Numbered from the stretch's first letter, positions 1 to 11,063 are shown. The stretch: 64,000 bases of DNA from Gracilariopsis chorda (GCA_003194525.1 NBIV01000003.1:1-64000); one strand, 5' to 3'. Notes: generated by a model from the sequence alone, not told the origin. Translations and numbers: made by a program.

Positions 1-10
1 TCTCGTATCA

Positions 11-48
11 AATCTCGTAGCCACGACTTACACGAACGCTACGAGATT
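11..48. repeat. Short inverted repeat (hairpin)
   Basis: Perfect 11-bp arms (AATCTCGTAGC at 11-21 and its complement at 38-48) are separated by 16 bases. It lies about 550 bp upstream of a decayed Harbinger transposase, so it could be a remnant of that element's terminal region. No partner terminus was found. Confidence 0.5.
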
Positions 49-599
49 TTGCGGAACAAAACATTGTTTTGCACCTTACGCAAAATAACTTATGGTATAG
101 TTCGTAGGATACGCATCATGCGGTTGTCCACAGACCACCCAGTTGGGAAACATGAGCCAAGATTCCATTGCACTTTTACATGATGGTCCCGCCAAGAAGA
201 CTTCTCAATTGGGCGTGCCCGTTCTCGTTTTTACGGCGCAAAAACGCTGTTTCAACTAGCTCTTAATTCTGAAGCCAAACCATTGTTGATGCTAGCACTT
301 TGGCGTCGAGTGCAAGTTGCAAAATATGATCTTCAAAACCTTGAACTTCAACGCTAACAGCATTCGAAATCACAATTTCACCCTTAAACATTTTTCTGAC
401 GAACAGTGGTCTACATGACTACAGATTTCGCCGTAACGATATTGGTAAAGAATGTCTGTGGTTATCGGGTGGGATCTGCGTCATACAACTTCGCAATGGC
501 TACTATTCTGACTCAATTACAGCCTGCTGTAATTGTCTTGAAACGATTGTCTTCTGCTCATACATGGTATGATATAGAGTTATATATTTGGGATGAGAT

Positions 600-1314
600 T
601 CACACACATCAGTGAAGTATTCTGGGAAGCAGTTGAGCGATTGTTTTAACCTAAAAGGTAGACTGGTAACCACTTTGCAGCAGCAGCTTCTGACATCTCG
701 TGCGGCAATTTACGCAGACGCAATTCAAAGACGCGGAGCCTCTCTAGAAAAATGTGTAGGGTTCATTGACTGCACAAAGGTAAGTATAAATATCGTCCCA
801 GGAGGAGAGGGGAGCAACCAAAGATCTTGTTTTTCTGGGCACACGCGGCAGCATTGTTTTAAAGTATCAGACCATTTCTACCCCTGATGGCCTGATTTTT
901 CATATGTTTGGCCCTGAAGTGGGACGCCGACACGATCTTACACTCCTGACAAGAGGCAGGATCGAAGCCGTTATTGGAAAGGTGTATGGTTGTGAATGGA
1001 TGCAGTACTATATTTACGGGGATCATGCGTACGTGCTGCGACCATGGTTACAGACTTCTTTTTCAGAGAAGTTGCGCTACTGCCATACAGCTTGAGTACA
1101 ACTGTTCAATGAATGCAATTCGAACTGCAGTGGAATGGAACTACAAATATCTAAAACAAATATGGGTTCGAAACGGTTTCTCAACGTCTGCTTTGCGTTC
1201 GCCGATTTCCGGTCACTCTTTTGTATATTGCATCCGCAATTGCTGCTGAACTTCAAGACCTGTATTGAAAAATGAGGGCAGGTTAGCCAGTATTTTGATT
1301 GTGAGGCACCAGAG
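600..1314 (+). pseudogene. Decayed Harbinger (PIF) DDE transposase copy
   Basis: This is a broken relative of the transposase at 53447-54586. Matching blocks appear in order across shifting frames: ISEVFWEAVERLF near 607, ASLEKCVGFIDCTK near 740-780 (first catalytic Asp), GPEVGRRHDLTLL near 910, YIYGDHAYVLRPWLQ near 1010 (second Asp), EWNYKYLKQIW near 1135 (Glu region), and a C-terminal YFDCEAPE block near 1290-1314. In an intact element this DDE-type nuclease would cut and paste DNA at the terminal inverted repeats. Multiple frameshifts mean no continuous protein can be made. Homology begins in the middle of the family, so the N-terminal DNA-binding part is missing or too eroded to see. No termini or target duplication were identified. 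Confidence 0.8.
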
Positions 1315-1639
1315 TGTTGTACTGCAATATATGACCATATAAGGACAACACCGATATATTGACCTATCTGCTTGGCTAAACCACGAGCTTGGTGATCTTT
1401 CTTCATCTGCATCCTATTTCCCAACTCAAAACTTCGCCTCATCAGATGTCTTCATTGCACAATACGCAGCTGTGCTGCGCTTTTACAGGGGCACCGCATT
1501 CAACGCTGAGGTACTGCGCTTTGGCAACCACATCAAGAAAGCCAACTTGTCCTTCAGTGCCGCTGTTTCTATTGCTACAGAGCATATGTTGGAGGTTGCA
1601 GCACAATCTGTTCATGGTGCTGAGGCTGCATTACCGAAG

Positions 1640-4632
1640 ACTCCTTCACTTCCCCATCCGCATAATGCCCAAGTCTCACGAAATTTCGCAAAGTATCGGC
1701 CAGTCTGCAAGCAGTACAAGGAGCAGCACTCCGTCGAATGATGCCGCGGGAACAGTTCAGTCTACTGATGAATCTGGAGATGAAACCAGCCTCTTAGAAG
1801 GCCGATCTTTGGAAGCTATTCACGACAGTTTGGAAACCTCCGATTCTCTACAGGTTTGCGAAGATGTAAGAACAGGAGCTGTCCTCTTCAACAAGTAGCG
1901 AGAATAGCCACGACAGCGACAATACACCATAGGTACCGTGGGACACGAAGATTACACTTTCGCCGGCCACAGACTGTGAGTCATGTGTTAGAGACGCACC
2001 AAACCTCATTGCCAATATTACTGATAGTGAAGATGTATTGAGATCCGCCAACACAAATGCAGATCGTGAACAAGTGGCACCGGAGGAGCAGACATGAATT
2101 AGCCAGGTAGAAAACTCACAAGTTGATGTAACAGGAGATAATGAAGGATCTAGAGCCGGATTAACGTTTGTGTCATGTGTTTCTGACGAATTCAAAGCTC
2201 AATCTAGCCTTGAAGATGACAGTAATAGCTTAGAACCTCCATTCATGGCTCAGATCATCAGAATCAACAAGCGGCGGTAGCTGAGCTCTTTCCAAAACTC
2301 CCTGACAAGAGTACTACGGACGACGATGGTGAAACAACTCCAAACAAATATGGAAACTTGTTTGACCTCGACAGTTCTAAGAATCATGCGGAAGAATCAC
2401 AGATCACCGAAACTGCTCTAAGAACAGCTGAGAACGCATACATGAGTTTGATGCACGAATTGCAATCCAGTCACGAGTACGACGTGGAAGGACGTCGAGG
2501 ACTAGACTTGCGTTTTCAGCTAGCTGGAGAAAGCTGACCTGGTTGCTCTAAAGCGGCTCGAGTTAGAAACAGACAAGCTAGAGACGTCCTCATCGGGCAA
2601 TAGAAACACGATACAGAACTCTGAAGATGCAACATTCCAACTCAGTTGAATTCCGGCGTACTAGTGTATTAGTTGACGAAGATAACCTAATCTGCTGTGA
2701 AATATCCTTCCCAGTGTGTGACGCCGAACAATAATACGCCAAACTTGGACATGTATCATGTCTCATGAAGGAGGAAGATGAAGTACTTCGGAGTGACCTA
2801 TAGGATATCGAATCTACTTTGCAGAATGAACATCAGAAGTCGGAAGTACAACTGAAAGCGCTGATGGGCACCGTACTGTCATCGGTATGTTTCTTAGCAG
2901 AATGGAAGTTCGCGCGTCATATGAAAGAGCGATTGAAACGTAGACAGGAAGAGCAAGCCCAGAGAGATGAAGAAGTGCGTGACCTAGACCAAGAGTTCAA
3001 GAAGCGAATGTGGACCTTAAACCTTGAACGAACTCGAATTGGAGAAGAGGAGCGGAGGCTTGATTCAGAAATCATGGCATTGGAGGTTTCCTATCAGAAA
3101 GAAAGCAATACGGTCTTTGAAATACTTGAGGCAGAAATCGACACCCGACTCTTGACGCTTCAAAATACAGAGGAAAAAGAGCGCATGGAACTGTTGTTGC
3201 GTAGTGAATCACGCGAAGAGTGTGGACAAAGAATAATCAATGTAGAGGATTTAATCAATATTTATCAGCAACTGAAGGGCGAAGAGGATCATCAAGAAGA
3301 CCAGGCGGAAGAAGAAATATATCAAAGCATTCCTGGAAAGAAAGATTACCGGAAGAGTATGTCATCAATGAAGAGCAGGTGGAGTTCTGCTCAGATATGT
3401 ATGCTGCGAAGTCAACTACGTCCGCCCAGGAGGTAACCGTAACATGTAAGAGAAGGTATGCCGCGCAAGGAGATGCAGCTTCCGGTAATGTCCAAACAAG
3501 GCGATCTCTGGACAATGTCCGGGAAGAAAACCAAGAATCTTCTGAGTTTCCGTCTAACTGTGGGTCTTCGTCCGTGCAGTATCAAGCAAGGCGTTTTTCT
3601 CCGCAGAGGTTTGCAAGTCCCGTTCTCGCATCCGTCAATGTGCATGTTGATACACCGCCCCCTGTGAAAGACACTACAGGGAAATCTGGATTATCCGTCA
3701 ATTCTGGACTCACATCCCTGCAGGCATTACAAAGAAAGGATTATGTTGAGCAGACTAAATCCAGTCCACGAATTAACGATCAAAAAGTGCGGCTTAACGT
3801 CCCCCCCGAAGGTGCCAGTAACTTGGAAAATCTTTCAGTTGAACTGAGTTTTTTCAATATTACTTCCTCGAGGAAGTCTGTTGACGACGTAATGAGTAAT
3901 CCCAGTTACGCAAGCAAAGTTTATGCTCTCATCCGGAGAATGTCGACAGCAACAGCATCACCTTCTCGTTGTATGTCCGATTCCTTAGAACACAGAACAT
4001 CCGAACGTCATAGCATGGTTTCTCAGAACATCATTAGAACTATTCTAGTGGTGTTGAGACACCTGCACCGAACTTCTACGCATATTCGCTTTATTGATAG
4101 AGGGATAACTATCATTCGTGACTTCTGTGAAGTACAGGACCGTGTGGCGGATGTTACTTCAGTGGAAGAATGCATCGATGTGATCTTTACCTGTGCGCAG
4201 TTCTATAGAGATCGCGAGGGCATCCTCGACGCTGCGGTTTCTGTCTTGTACTAGTTATCGCAGGATGTCGACGGAGAAACCTTGGTGAGGAAAAACGAGA
4301 ATGCTCTAAAACTACTTGAAAGGATCAACAATCTACTCAACTCAGCCGCCAACCAGGAACGCAAGCATTCCATCCGGGTTCAGCACGCCAGATTGATTTT
4401 TAATCAAGTTCGCCTGAGAGAAAAAGGAGTCAGTTGACACTTGCTTCTCAGCGAAGATCTTGCAGCAGCTCAGAAAGAAAGTGCTCCGCTAGAGCTTAGG
4501 ATACGGCCTTCACATCGTCTTTTGTGTTCTCTGTTGAGTGAATTGAAATCCAAAAGGAGTGGTTTGAGTAGATTGACAATGAAAAGTAAATTAAAGCCAC
4601 AGCCTACATCATGCGACGTTAAAAGGTTTTAA
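1640..4632 (+). pseudogene. Decayed gene for a long coiled-coil protein with helical C-terminal repeats
   Basis: A protein-like signal runs through shifting frames for about 3 kb. A Ser/Thr/acidic N-terminal part (about 1640-2500) is followed by a strongly charged coiled coil (2819-3330, rich in Glu, Arg, Lys and Leu with heptad spacing). After a shift near 3340 comes a long frame to 4254. The same frame then continues past a TAG at 4252-4254 and a TGA ending at about 4437, reaching 4632. The last third (about 4010-4430) is helical, with spacing like armadillo-type repeats (for example NIIRTILVVLRHLH and ILDAAVSVLY). It distantly recalls the C-terminus of ASPM-type spindle proteins, but that is only an impression. 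The whole reads as a host gene that lost function, not a transposon protein. I cannot assign a function. Confidence 0.5.
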
Positions 4633-4936
4633 TCCAGATCGTGAAAGGGTTGCTGGTGACTCTCAACCCCAATATCAATTGAATTCCATGTTCATTTTAT
4701 TATAGGAGTGCAAACCTCTTTCTACTAGCCACTTCATTAGCTTTACCCCAAGTGGCTTCACCAACAGGAATCAAGTTATTCGAAAACAGCAAGGTGCAAT
4801 ACAATGGTAACAGATATGAACAGAAGGCGCAACCAGGATCTGCTTCAAATGAAATCATACCTCGAGCCACGTGAAGCCTACACACAGTGGAGGAAAACGG
4901 CTGCTTCTCTGAAAGTACCGCATCCACCCGTGACGG

Positions 4937-6016
4937 GTGGATGAAGTGAAACCGCCATATGCTTGGAACAGAAGGGTTCTTATGTTACGTAGAAAACGCG
5001 TTGTCTGTACTCTGAACGCGTTTCTGGTCTGCATCTTGATAGAGGAAACGATTAGGTTGTTTCGATTTCGCGGCGATGTCCATTTGCCTGATTCACTGTT
5101 TGCTACAATGCCTTCGGGTGAGCTACCACATCCGATGGACATCGTTGCCCAGGTTCAAACTCATCACGTTGTGGCTCCTACAAGTACTTCCTTCTATAAA
5201 ACAGGATACACGAGCATCAGAAATGCCACGTTCCGCAACAGATACCCGTCTGTCAATCTCCAAGGCACCGGGACATTTGATGAAGTATTTGTTATCACTA
5301 GCGAAAAATGCAATGAGCAGTTTCGAGAGTTCGAACTTCTAGCTACTCAAAAGGCTGATATCCCAGTCACAAGATGGAACCAGGACGAGCCCCGTCATGT
5401 GTCTTTTCAAAACCCTCCACTTCCAATATCAGAATCAGTTCTGGAAAAGCTTCGTGTCATGAAGAAATCGAGTGTATCGCTGATGCAGAAGCACGTAGCT
5501 TACCTTGAAGCTCATAAAAGGCTTTCGGCGCATGTAGCCGCCACGGGAAAGCAGCGGATCTTGGTGATCGACGACACACTGTTTCCCACCACGCGCTTGC
5601 TAAAAAGCCTGCCCATGGTTCTGACAAACGTTGACCAAGAATTCGTTGCAAGACAACAGCCATGGCACTTCATGTTTCTTCGCCGGCAAATGCTCAACCA
5701 CGAATTGCGGCTACAAGCGTCTCGAAAGGAACGCATCTGGACAATGAATCCGAGATATAAGCACTCCGTTGTTCAGGCAAACATATCGCGCGGTGCCAGT
5801 GCCTACATTCTATCACTTGATGGTGCAATATTTCTGCATGAACATGTATCAAGATTCCGCGCTCCCCTGGATATTGAAATCGGTCTTGTCCAACGAGACT
5901 TTCCAGGTCGGTTCGTTGCCCTTAGCGCTTGCAACAATGATGTACAAACGCCTTTTTGCCCAGAGATGGTGGAAGACATATCATCTACTTCCGCAAGGAC
6001 CTTGAAATGCACGTGA
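4937..6016 (+). CDS. GT25-like type II membrane glycosyltransferase
   Basis: A 359-residue uninterrupted frame. Residues about 1-20 are basic, and a hydrophobic stretch near 22-40 (LNAFLVCILIEE) could anchor the protein as a type II Golgi/ER membrane protein. The lumenal part has the layout of glycosyltransferase family 25: FDEVFVITS near 114 (beta strand leading to the donor site), ILVIDDTLFP near 207 in the place of the family's acidic DxD/EDD motif, and ASAYILSLDGAIFL near 287, matching the conserved C-terminal block. Family members add galactose, glucose or related sugars to glycoproteins or polysaccharides; donor and acceptor cannot be predicted here. The second Met (residue 16) is an alternative start. 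A broken copy of its last third and 3' flank lies at 41287-41850. It could itself be a recent pseudogene with an intact frame, but the full motif set argues otherwise. Confidence 0.6.
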   Translation: MDEVKPPYAWNRRVLMLRRKRVVCTLNAFLVCILIEETIRLFRFRGDVHLPDSLFATMPSGELPHPMDIVAQVQTHHVVAPTSTSFYKTGYTSIRNATFRNRYPSVNLQGTGTFDEVFVITSEKCNEQFREFELLATQKADIPVTRWNQDEPRHVSFQNPPLPISESVLEKLRVMKKSSVSLMQKHVAYLEAHKRLSAHVAATGKQRILVIDDTLFPTTRLLKSLPMVLTNVDQEFVARQQPWHFMFLRRQMLNHELRLQASRKERIWTMNPRYKHSVVQANISRGASAYILSLDGAIFLHEHVSRFRAPLDIEIGLVQRDFPGRFVALSACNNDVQTPFCPEMVEDISSTSARTLKCT

Positions 6017-6311
6017 CGACGATTGCATGACCGTCGAAATGCACAAGAGTTTGATAGTTACCTCAAAGGGTAGGCTTGATACACTCGGGAACGAAGACCA
6101 TATATGGTAAGACGCATCTAACTACACGTGAGAATGATTGAACGTGTATCCACTTGGCAAGTCGCAAAAATGCCCTGAACTGCTTAGACGAGCTCGAGAT
6201 TCGAAGGCTCGTGTCAGGTGCAGCCAACTTTGATATTAACTTGCCGATCCCAGCCAGTTGGAACATAGGAAACATCTTCAGGATTCGATGCATGACTCCG
6301 AATCTGGCTCT

Positions 6312-6995
6312 TCAACCTTCCAAACTTAGTTCTCTAGATGCGGGCATGTGATCACTCCTCTGCTAACGCCCAAAAAAAAAACAGTCTGCATCTCACAAAT
6401 GAAAGGCGGTTATGAATAAGTTGAAGCACACCGTTCCACTGGCTAACCCTTTCCTCACTGAGGTCGTCAATAGCTCCCACCTAGTCTGTTGTTCCACTAA
6501 CGTTATGGTCTGGTTTGTTAGTCTTTCAACCTGTTCGTACTGGTTCATGCTGCACTGAGTTCATACTAGGGCTGCATGACGGGTGTGGAACTTTCTACCA
6601 ACCGTCGTACTCTTGCTGCGATTTACTCACGGTGGGTAACTGTGATTGTGCATCGGCTTTCATATATCATAAGTAGTAGGCCCAACAGACGTACTAAAAC
6701 CCTGGAAATATGGTTGGCAGATGACAGTGACATAACGAGCGCAAGTACTCCTAAATCCATCTCAACAACTCGCACGTCTGGTTTCCAATGGGATTGATTT
6801 GGTCTTCGCAAACCCTGCTGTCGGTGCCACATCACCACTGCCACGTATTAATACTCAACGAAAGCCACAAGTTTCGAAAAGGTAAAAAACCTGCAGTCAA
6901 ACAGTCGTCTTGAAAACACGTACACATGTACATATATAGCGAAGACGGCAAACACGAACAAACGAGCCATCCCACCTGCAAAACAGGACGGGGGA
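6312..6995. repeat. Dispersed repeat, copy 1 (long form)
   Basis: It matches 9398-9782 in the same orientation. Shared blocks include TCTCTAGATG..GGGCATGT near 6332 and 9418, GTTGAAGCACAC near 6420 and 9505, and TCGCAAACCCTGCT..CGGTGCCACATC near 6806 and 9592. Copy 2 lacks about 280 bp present here (roughly 6480-6760). No coding frame or termini were recognised. The two copies bracket the EME1-like and STT3-like segment. Confidence 0.7.
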
Positions 6996-7481
6996 AACGA
7001 AAGCTTCCCCTCGTATGATCATGGTTTACCATATCAGGGATTACGGAATCCTCCAAGTGATGTGATCCTCTGTTGTCTTTCTCCATGGAGTAAACGCCTT
7101 CTCTCACGCTTTACGATGGGTTTGTAGAGAGGAAAACAATGACGCCTAAATGATCAGACAACATCCTTGTAAGCAGCTTGTAATATCCTGGAACCTCATG
7201 GTACACTGACAAATTGATAAACGCAGATCTGTCAGCCCTGAAGATGAGACTATCTTGGAAGTTTTTGTTTCTGTGGATTTCACAAGTAGCCTCAAAACGC
7301 TGTGGAAGATAACAACCGGTTTGCAGGACTTCAAGAAAACCTGGTTCTGGGATTCCCTTCATATGCAGGGACAGTTGTCATCAAACAATTTCTGTCGTCG
7401 GATCACTGGAAGTGTATACTTTGGCTACGTCTGCGATACATGACGTCCAATTCTCCTATTCGTTCCACCAAATTTTATGCC
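6996..7481. other. No recognised gene
   Basis: About 490 bp between the dispersed repeat and the 3' end of the EME1-like frame. Short open frames exist on both strands, but none shows a recognisable family, composition or conservation. Confidence 0.5.
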
Positions 7482-8120
7482 TCAAAGGAGGTCATCTTGA
7501 TTCGCACTGTTCTGGAGAGCGTTTAGTAGACATTGATACGTGGGATACTTCTCATATATGGCTTTGGCCTTCGCATTAGACACACCAGGTATTAGGGAGA
7601 GCATCATAAGGTACATATGACTTCTATTCTTCGTAGAACGCTTAAGTGATGTGCCTTCCTCGTGCTCGGATTCGCTATCATTTTCTTCGGTGTTTGTAGC
7701 CCCGTTTCTGTTCTCTCGTGATAGAATAACGGGTGCTGCGGCTCTTGCAGCTTTCTTTCTCTTGTACGGCAACACGGAATCCAAGAAGGCCTCGTTTCGG
7801 TAGTGCGGGAGCTTCGCTACAGCCCGAGAAATGTCACAGATATAGTGAGAGAGCTCTTCTCGATTGCGAATATCATGCGTACTAATTCCGTAATCCATGA
7901 AAAGAAAGGCATAGCTGTCCTGAACTGCTTCCTTGCTCATTATAGTAAGCGAATGTCCACCCTTTTTAAGAGCGTCTCGTGCTATCTGTTTGCAATATCT
8001 ATCCATATCGCTGATCGCTATCACGATCTTGTTACCCGTTGAACACGCCTTGAAATCACGGCAGAAATGATCGAGCGTGTTGCTCTTCATGTGAGCAACA
8101 TATTCTGCGGCTGTAAACAC
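7482..8120 (-). pseudogene. N-terminally truncated EME1/MUS81-type endonuclease subunit
   Basis: A 212-residue open frame resembles the C-terminal half of EME1 (regulatory partner of MUS81), which cleaves branched DNA at stalled forks and Holliday junction intermediates in the nucleus. An ERCC4-fold nuclease-like region comes first (TLDHFCRDF, KIVIAISDMDRYCKQI, then ISRAVAKLPHYRNEAF). A basic, acidic-rich insert and a tandem helix-hairpin-helix (LIPGVSNAKAKAIYEKYPT near residue 180) follow. The catalytic ERKxxxD signature of active MUS81/XPF subunits is not visible, which favours EME1. The frame begins with GTG immediately next to the broken end of an STT3 segment, so the N-terminal half is missing. 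It may be transcriptionally dead; the coding part itself has no internal stop. Confidence 0.6.
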
Positions 8121-9165
8121 TAACAGAGCACAGCGAATGCACCATACGTAATCAAGAACATATTCGCATCAGACAGCTTCTTGAAACAAAAGTACAGTCC
8201 CATAGGCATCAAATACACAGTCAAGTGGAGGTCGAAAAAGTACGATCCCCATGCTGTGTGCTCATGCTCTGACACGGGTCCAATAATCGGAATGTTCCTA
8301 GATACATACGTCGGATCAAGAAATGTTCGAATCCTACAAGTCATACGACCGCTGCTGTCGAACGCAAATGATACAAGAACCAGAGATACAACAACGGACA
8401 ACGTGAAGAGTGCACGCCAGCGTACAAACGATTTGAACACCCTCGGTTCTGGAAAACTGCGTACCCAGTTCGTAACACAATACAGGTTAATGAGACCAAA
8501 CGTTCCAAAAGCCCGAGATGTTCAAAAGTTTGAACCGCGTTGAATCCAACAAATCGGATTTGCAGGAAAAGAAACGTTCCAAGAACGTAGAAAGTGTTAT
8601 ACGCCACATATAGCCCAGCGAGTAACTCCCTGTAAAGAGCAGCACAAGGACGTAAACCGGGATCAAGTTAATCAGAAAGAAGTATCTACCCCAACTTGCC
8701 AACATGAACAAGTATGATAGAGTAGCCATTCCTTACCAGAACAAAGAGCCTGTACTCACAGCTTTGGTCCATAGGTAGAAGCAGAAAATCATGGCATTGA
8801 TCGCAACGCCTTCGTTGCAATACGAGTCAGTGACCGCACGGGATATATACCCAGGCACAATAGATATGATAGCGGCAGCAACTATGCCTGATGCTGTGTC
8901 AGATTCTTCGTTCGTAAGAGCATAGGAAGATAATGCAGTCAGTCCTGAGAATACCGGGGCTCTTAGCAAGCAAACGTCCTGAATGTTGATTTGAAAACCG
9001 AGAAAATGGAGAGTATTGTGCACTAAGCAGCTCTATACATTATCCCGGGGTAAAACGTGCCTCTCACGATTCTACCAAGCGGATACCATGATCGCGAATC
9101 AAAGCAGGTCCCAAACTTGTAGGAACCTTCTTCGACCAGAACTCTGACAAATTGAAAAGGGGATT
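8120..9165 (-). pseudogene. STT3 oligosaccharyltransferase catalytic subunit, truncated pseudogene
   Basis: STT3 transfers the lipid-linked oligosaccharide to asparagines in the ER membrane. Family blocks appear in the right order on the minus strand: FDSRSWYPLGR near 9085-9110, FYPGIM, INIQDVC..APVFSGLTAL near 8950-9000, IVPGYISRAV near 8860, [17 protein letters not shown] near 8690, [15 protein letters not shown] near 8590, and HTAWGSYFFDLHL with GLYFCFKKLSDANMFLITYG near 8150-8260. The stretches lie in different frames, with a stop after SLFW (8733-8735) and another stop near 9030. The sequence ends at about 8120, before the lumenal WWDYG catalytic motif, exactly where EME1-like sequence begins. 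Transmembrane segments are still readable. It is certainly non-functional. Confidence 0.85.
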
Positions 9166-9397
9166 ATTCGCAAGTTAGAGTGAATCGAGCCAAGGGGGGA
9201 AGAGGGTGCTGGACATTAACGATCTGGACATCAGCGGTAGTGGTTCATGGTGTAGGGGTTGTGCTTACCTTGTGCTTCGGAAATTGAACAACGGTTCAAA
9301 CTCGTGGGTTATGCTTTCATATCGCAGGACTGAGGAAAACCGGATGGAGAACGATACAATGTAGTTACAAACTGCGAGCTATTCCAAAGGCTGATCC

Positions 9398-9782
9398 TTT
9401 TCCACCTTCCAAACGTGGTCTCTAGATGTGGGCATGTAGTCACTCCTCTGCAAACACGCAAAAATCCAGTTAGCATCTCACAAATCAGAAACTGTTGTGA
9501 ATATGTTGAAGCACACAGTTCCACTGCCTAATCCTCGCAAAGCCATCTGCACAACTCGCGCATGTGAGTTATGATGGGATTGCTGTAGTGTTCGCAAACC
9601 CTGCTATCGGTGCCACATCTCCACTGCCACGTAAAAGTACTCACCTAAAGCCAAAAGTTTCGAACAAGGAAAAGCACTCAGTCATATCGTCATCTTGAAA
9701 ACACGTAAACAGGCGCATGTATAGCGATTGCACCAACCATGAACAAACAAGCCGTTCTAATTGCCAAATCGCACGGACGAAA
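9398..9782. repeat. Dispersed repeat, copy 2 (deleted form)
   Basis: Second copy of the repeat at 6312-6995, direct orientation, lacking an internal block of about 280 bp. The two copies flank 7.0-9.4 kb. The stretch 9166-9397 between STT3 and this repeat holds nothing recognisable. Confidence 0.7.
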
Positions 9783-9851
9783 TAAGAGCAACCTGTGAAA
9801 TACCACCTGGGGTAAACTAACCAATTAGTGTACCATCATATCCAGTTTACC

Positions 9852-10475
9852 TCACTGAAGCTTCTTTCTCAAAGCTTCAATCAAACCAATCATCTGTTTC
9901 CTCTCTGCAAGTGCTAGAGCACGCTCTTCCTTTTCCATTTCAAATCGTTTCCTCTCAAGCTCCAATCTACTGTCCGCTTCTCTCCTCGAAGCCTCAAAAT
10001 GTTGCCGATCTTTCTCGTTTCTTTCTCTTTCCATCTTCAAGCGTTCTTGTTCCATGTCGAACCGCTTCTGTTCTAATATTTGACGTTCTTTCGATTGCTC
10101 GAGAAGAAAAACTGTCATATCTTCAGCAGAATTAGAAGCCTCCAAACGTCGAGCCCGTTTCCTGCCTGTCGATTTTGAGATATCAGTACCTCCATCACTT
10201 TGCACTGCAATTGTCTTGCCTTTCATAGCCTTCTTGCGTATTTCTTCACCGGCATCAATTAGTTTTTTCTCATCTGCACTAAGCTCTTCCTTTTCTACCT
10301 TCACTGCTTCTGCTTTTTCGTCCATTTCAAGAATGAGATCATCTAGCAGCACTTCCTTTTCACCATACTCCTCCACAATTGCAGTTGCGGACACATTACG
10401 TCTATTGTCCGCTCTTCGTATAGCCACAAGCCTTTTAAATCGATCCATTAGCGTCTTCCGTGATTGACGGTTCAT
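9852..10475 (-). CDS. Harbinger Myb/SANT-like partner protein, N-terminally truncated
   Basis: A 207-residue frame homologous to the middle and C-terminal parts of the proteins at 42974-44008 and 52531-53436. It starts inside the DNA-binding region (KTLMDRFKRLVAIRR aligns with KTLNDRFKKIISEHR). It continues through the conserved EVLLDDLILEMDE block, a basic stretch (GRKRARRLE) and a long Glu/Arg coiled coil ending KKLQ. In Harbinger elements such proteins bind the element ends and bring the transposase to the nucleus. The preceding N-terminal helix (SWLATV.. in the 52.5-kb copy) is missing. Unlike its two relatives, its C-terminal coil has no internal TAG. No transposase is adjacent; the decayed one at 600-1314 is far away. 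Confidence 0.65.
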   Translation of the reverse strand: MNRQSRKTLMDRFKRLVAIRRADNRRNVSATAIVEEYGEKEVLLDDLILEMDEKAEAVKVEKEELSADEKKLIDAGEEIRKKAMKGKTIAVQSDGGTDISKSTGRKRARRLEASNSAEDMTVFLLEQSKERQILEQKRFDMEQERLKMERERNEKDRQHFEASRREADSRLELERKRFEMEKEERALALAERKQMIGLIEALRKKLQ

Positions 10476-10619
10476 ATAAGAAAAAACTGCCCTAGCAACA
10501 ACTGCAAGAAAAGTATTCTACACTTTATCAAATATCACGTCAGTTTTGCCCCATTCTGGAACATGCGCGTCAGATTCTCGCACCGCCTGAAGAAGAAAAA
10601 GTCATATGCTTGAGTAAAC

Positions 10620-10805
10620 CGAAATCGCTTCAGTTTTTGCGTAGTGGACGATAAGGCAGACTCATTTGGTAGTTCGGGACAATGGGTTTGGGTGTTTCCG
10701 GGCAATCCTGTTGTAGTCTGCATAGCCTGGGCGTCTTTCGACGACTTTTCGGAATGCCAGGACGTGCTCATGGTCAGAGAGCCGTTCAAACGTAGCGCGT
10801 AGTCT
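10620..10805. repeat. Dispersed repeat shared with 41862-42030
   Basis: About 165 bp align directly with 41862-42030: GTAGTG.ACGATAA.GCAGAC, TGGTAGTTCGGGA.AATGGGTTT and the block ending GTTCAAACGTAGCGC. Here it lies just upstream of the Myb-like gene at 9852-10475; the other copy lies near the 42.9-kb Harbinger element. No family was recognised. Confidence 0.65.
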
Positions 10806-10961
10806 GTAAGTTCTTTACTAATATTAATTTTTATACAAATAAGTTTACTTGAAAGCCATGAAAACCCGTAGCCATGTAAAATGTAGATCCATAAATACCA
10901 TCAGATAATCTAAAATCAGCCATAAGATATTAACATACCTAGTACTACGTTAATTATTTTT

Positions 10962-11046
10962 AAACTATTACAGTGAACAAACTGTATTTAAGACAAATGA
11001 CGACGACGACGAAGTAAAGAATGAGAGACAGAGCCTTCTACTCACA
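10962..11046 (+). repeat. Copia-1 5' LTR (partial)
   Basis: It matches 17338-17424 from ATTACAGTGAACAAACTG to the terminal CTCACA, including a TATTTAAG promoter-like box and a short GACGAC tract. The outer (U3) part seen at 17299-17337 is not recognisable here, so this LTR is probably truncated. Confidence 0.7.
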
Positions 11047-11063
11047 GGTTATGGGCCTCACGC
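11047..11063 (+). other. Primer-binding site, initiator-tRNA anticodon-loop type
   Basis: GGTTATGGGCCTCACGC directly follows the LTR end. TTATGGGCC is complementary to the anticodon stem-loop of initiator tRNA-Met (GGGCxCAUAA), the site used by Drosophila copia through a half-tRNA primer. Copia element 2 has the equivalent ATTATGGGCCC at 63861-63871 on the minus strand. Confidence 0.7.
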
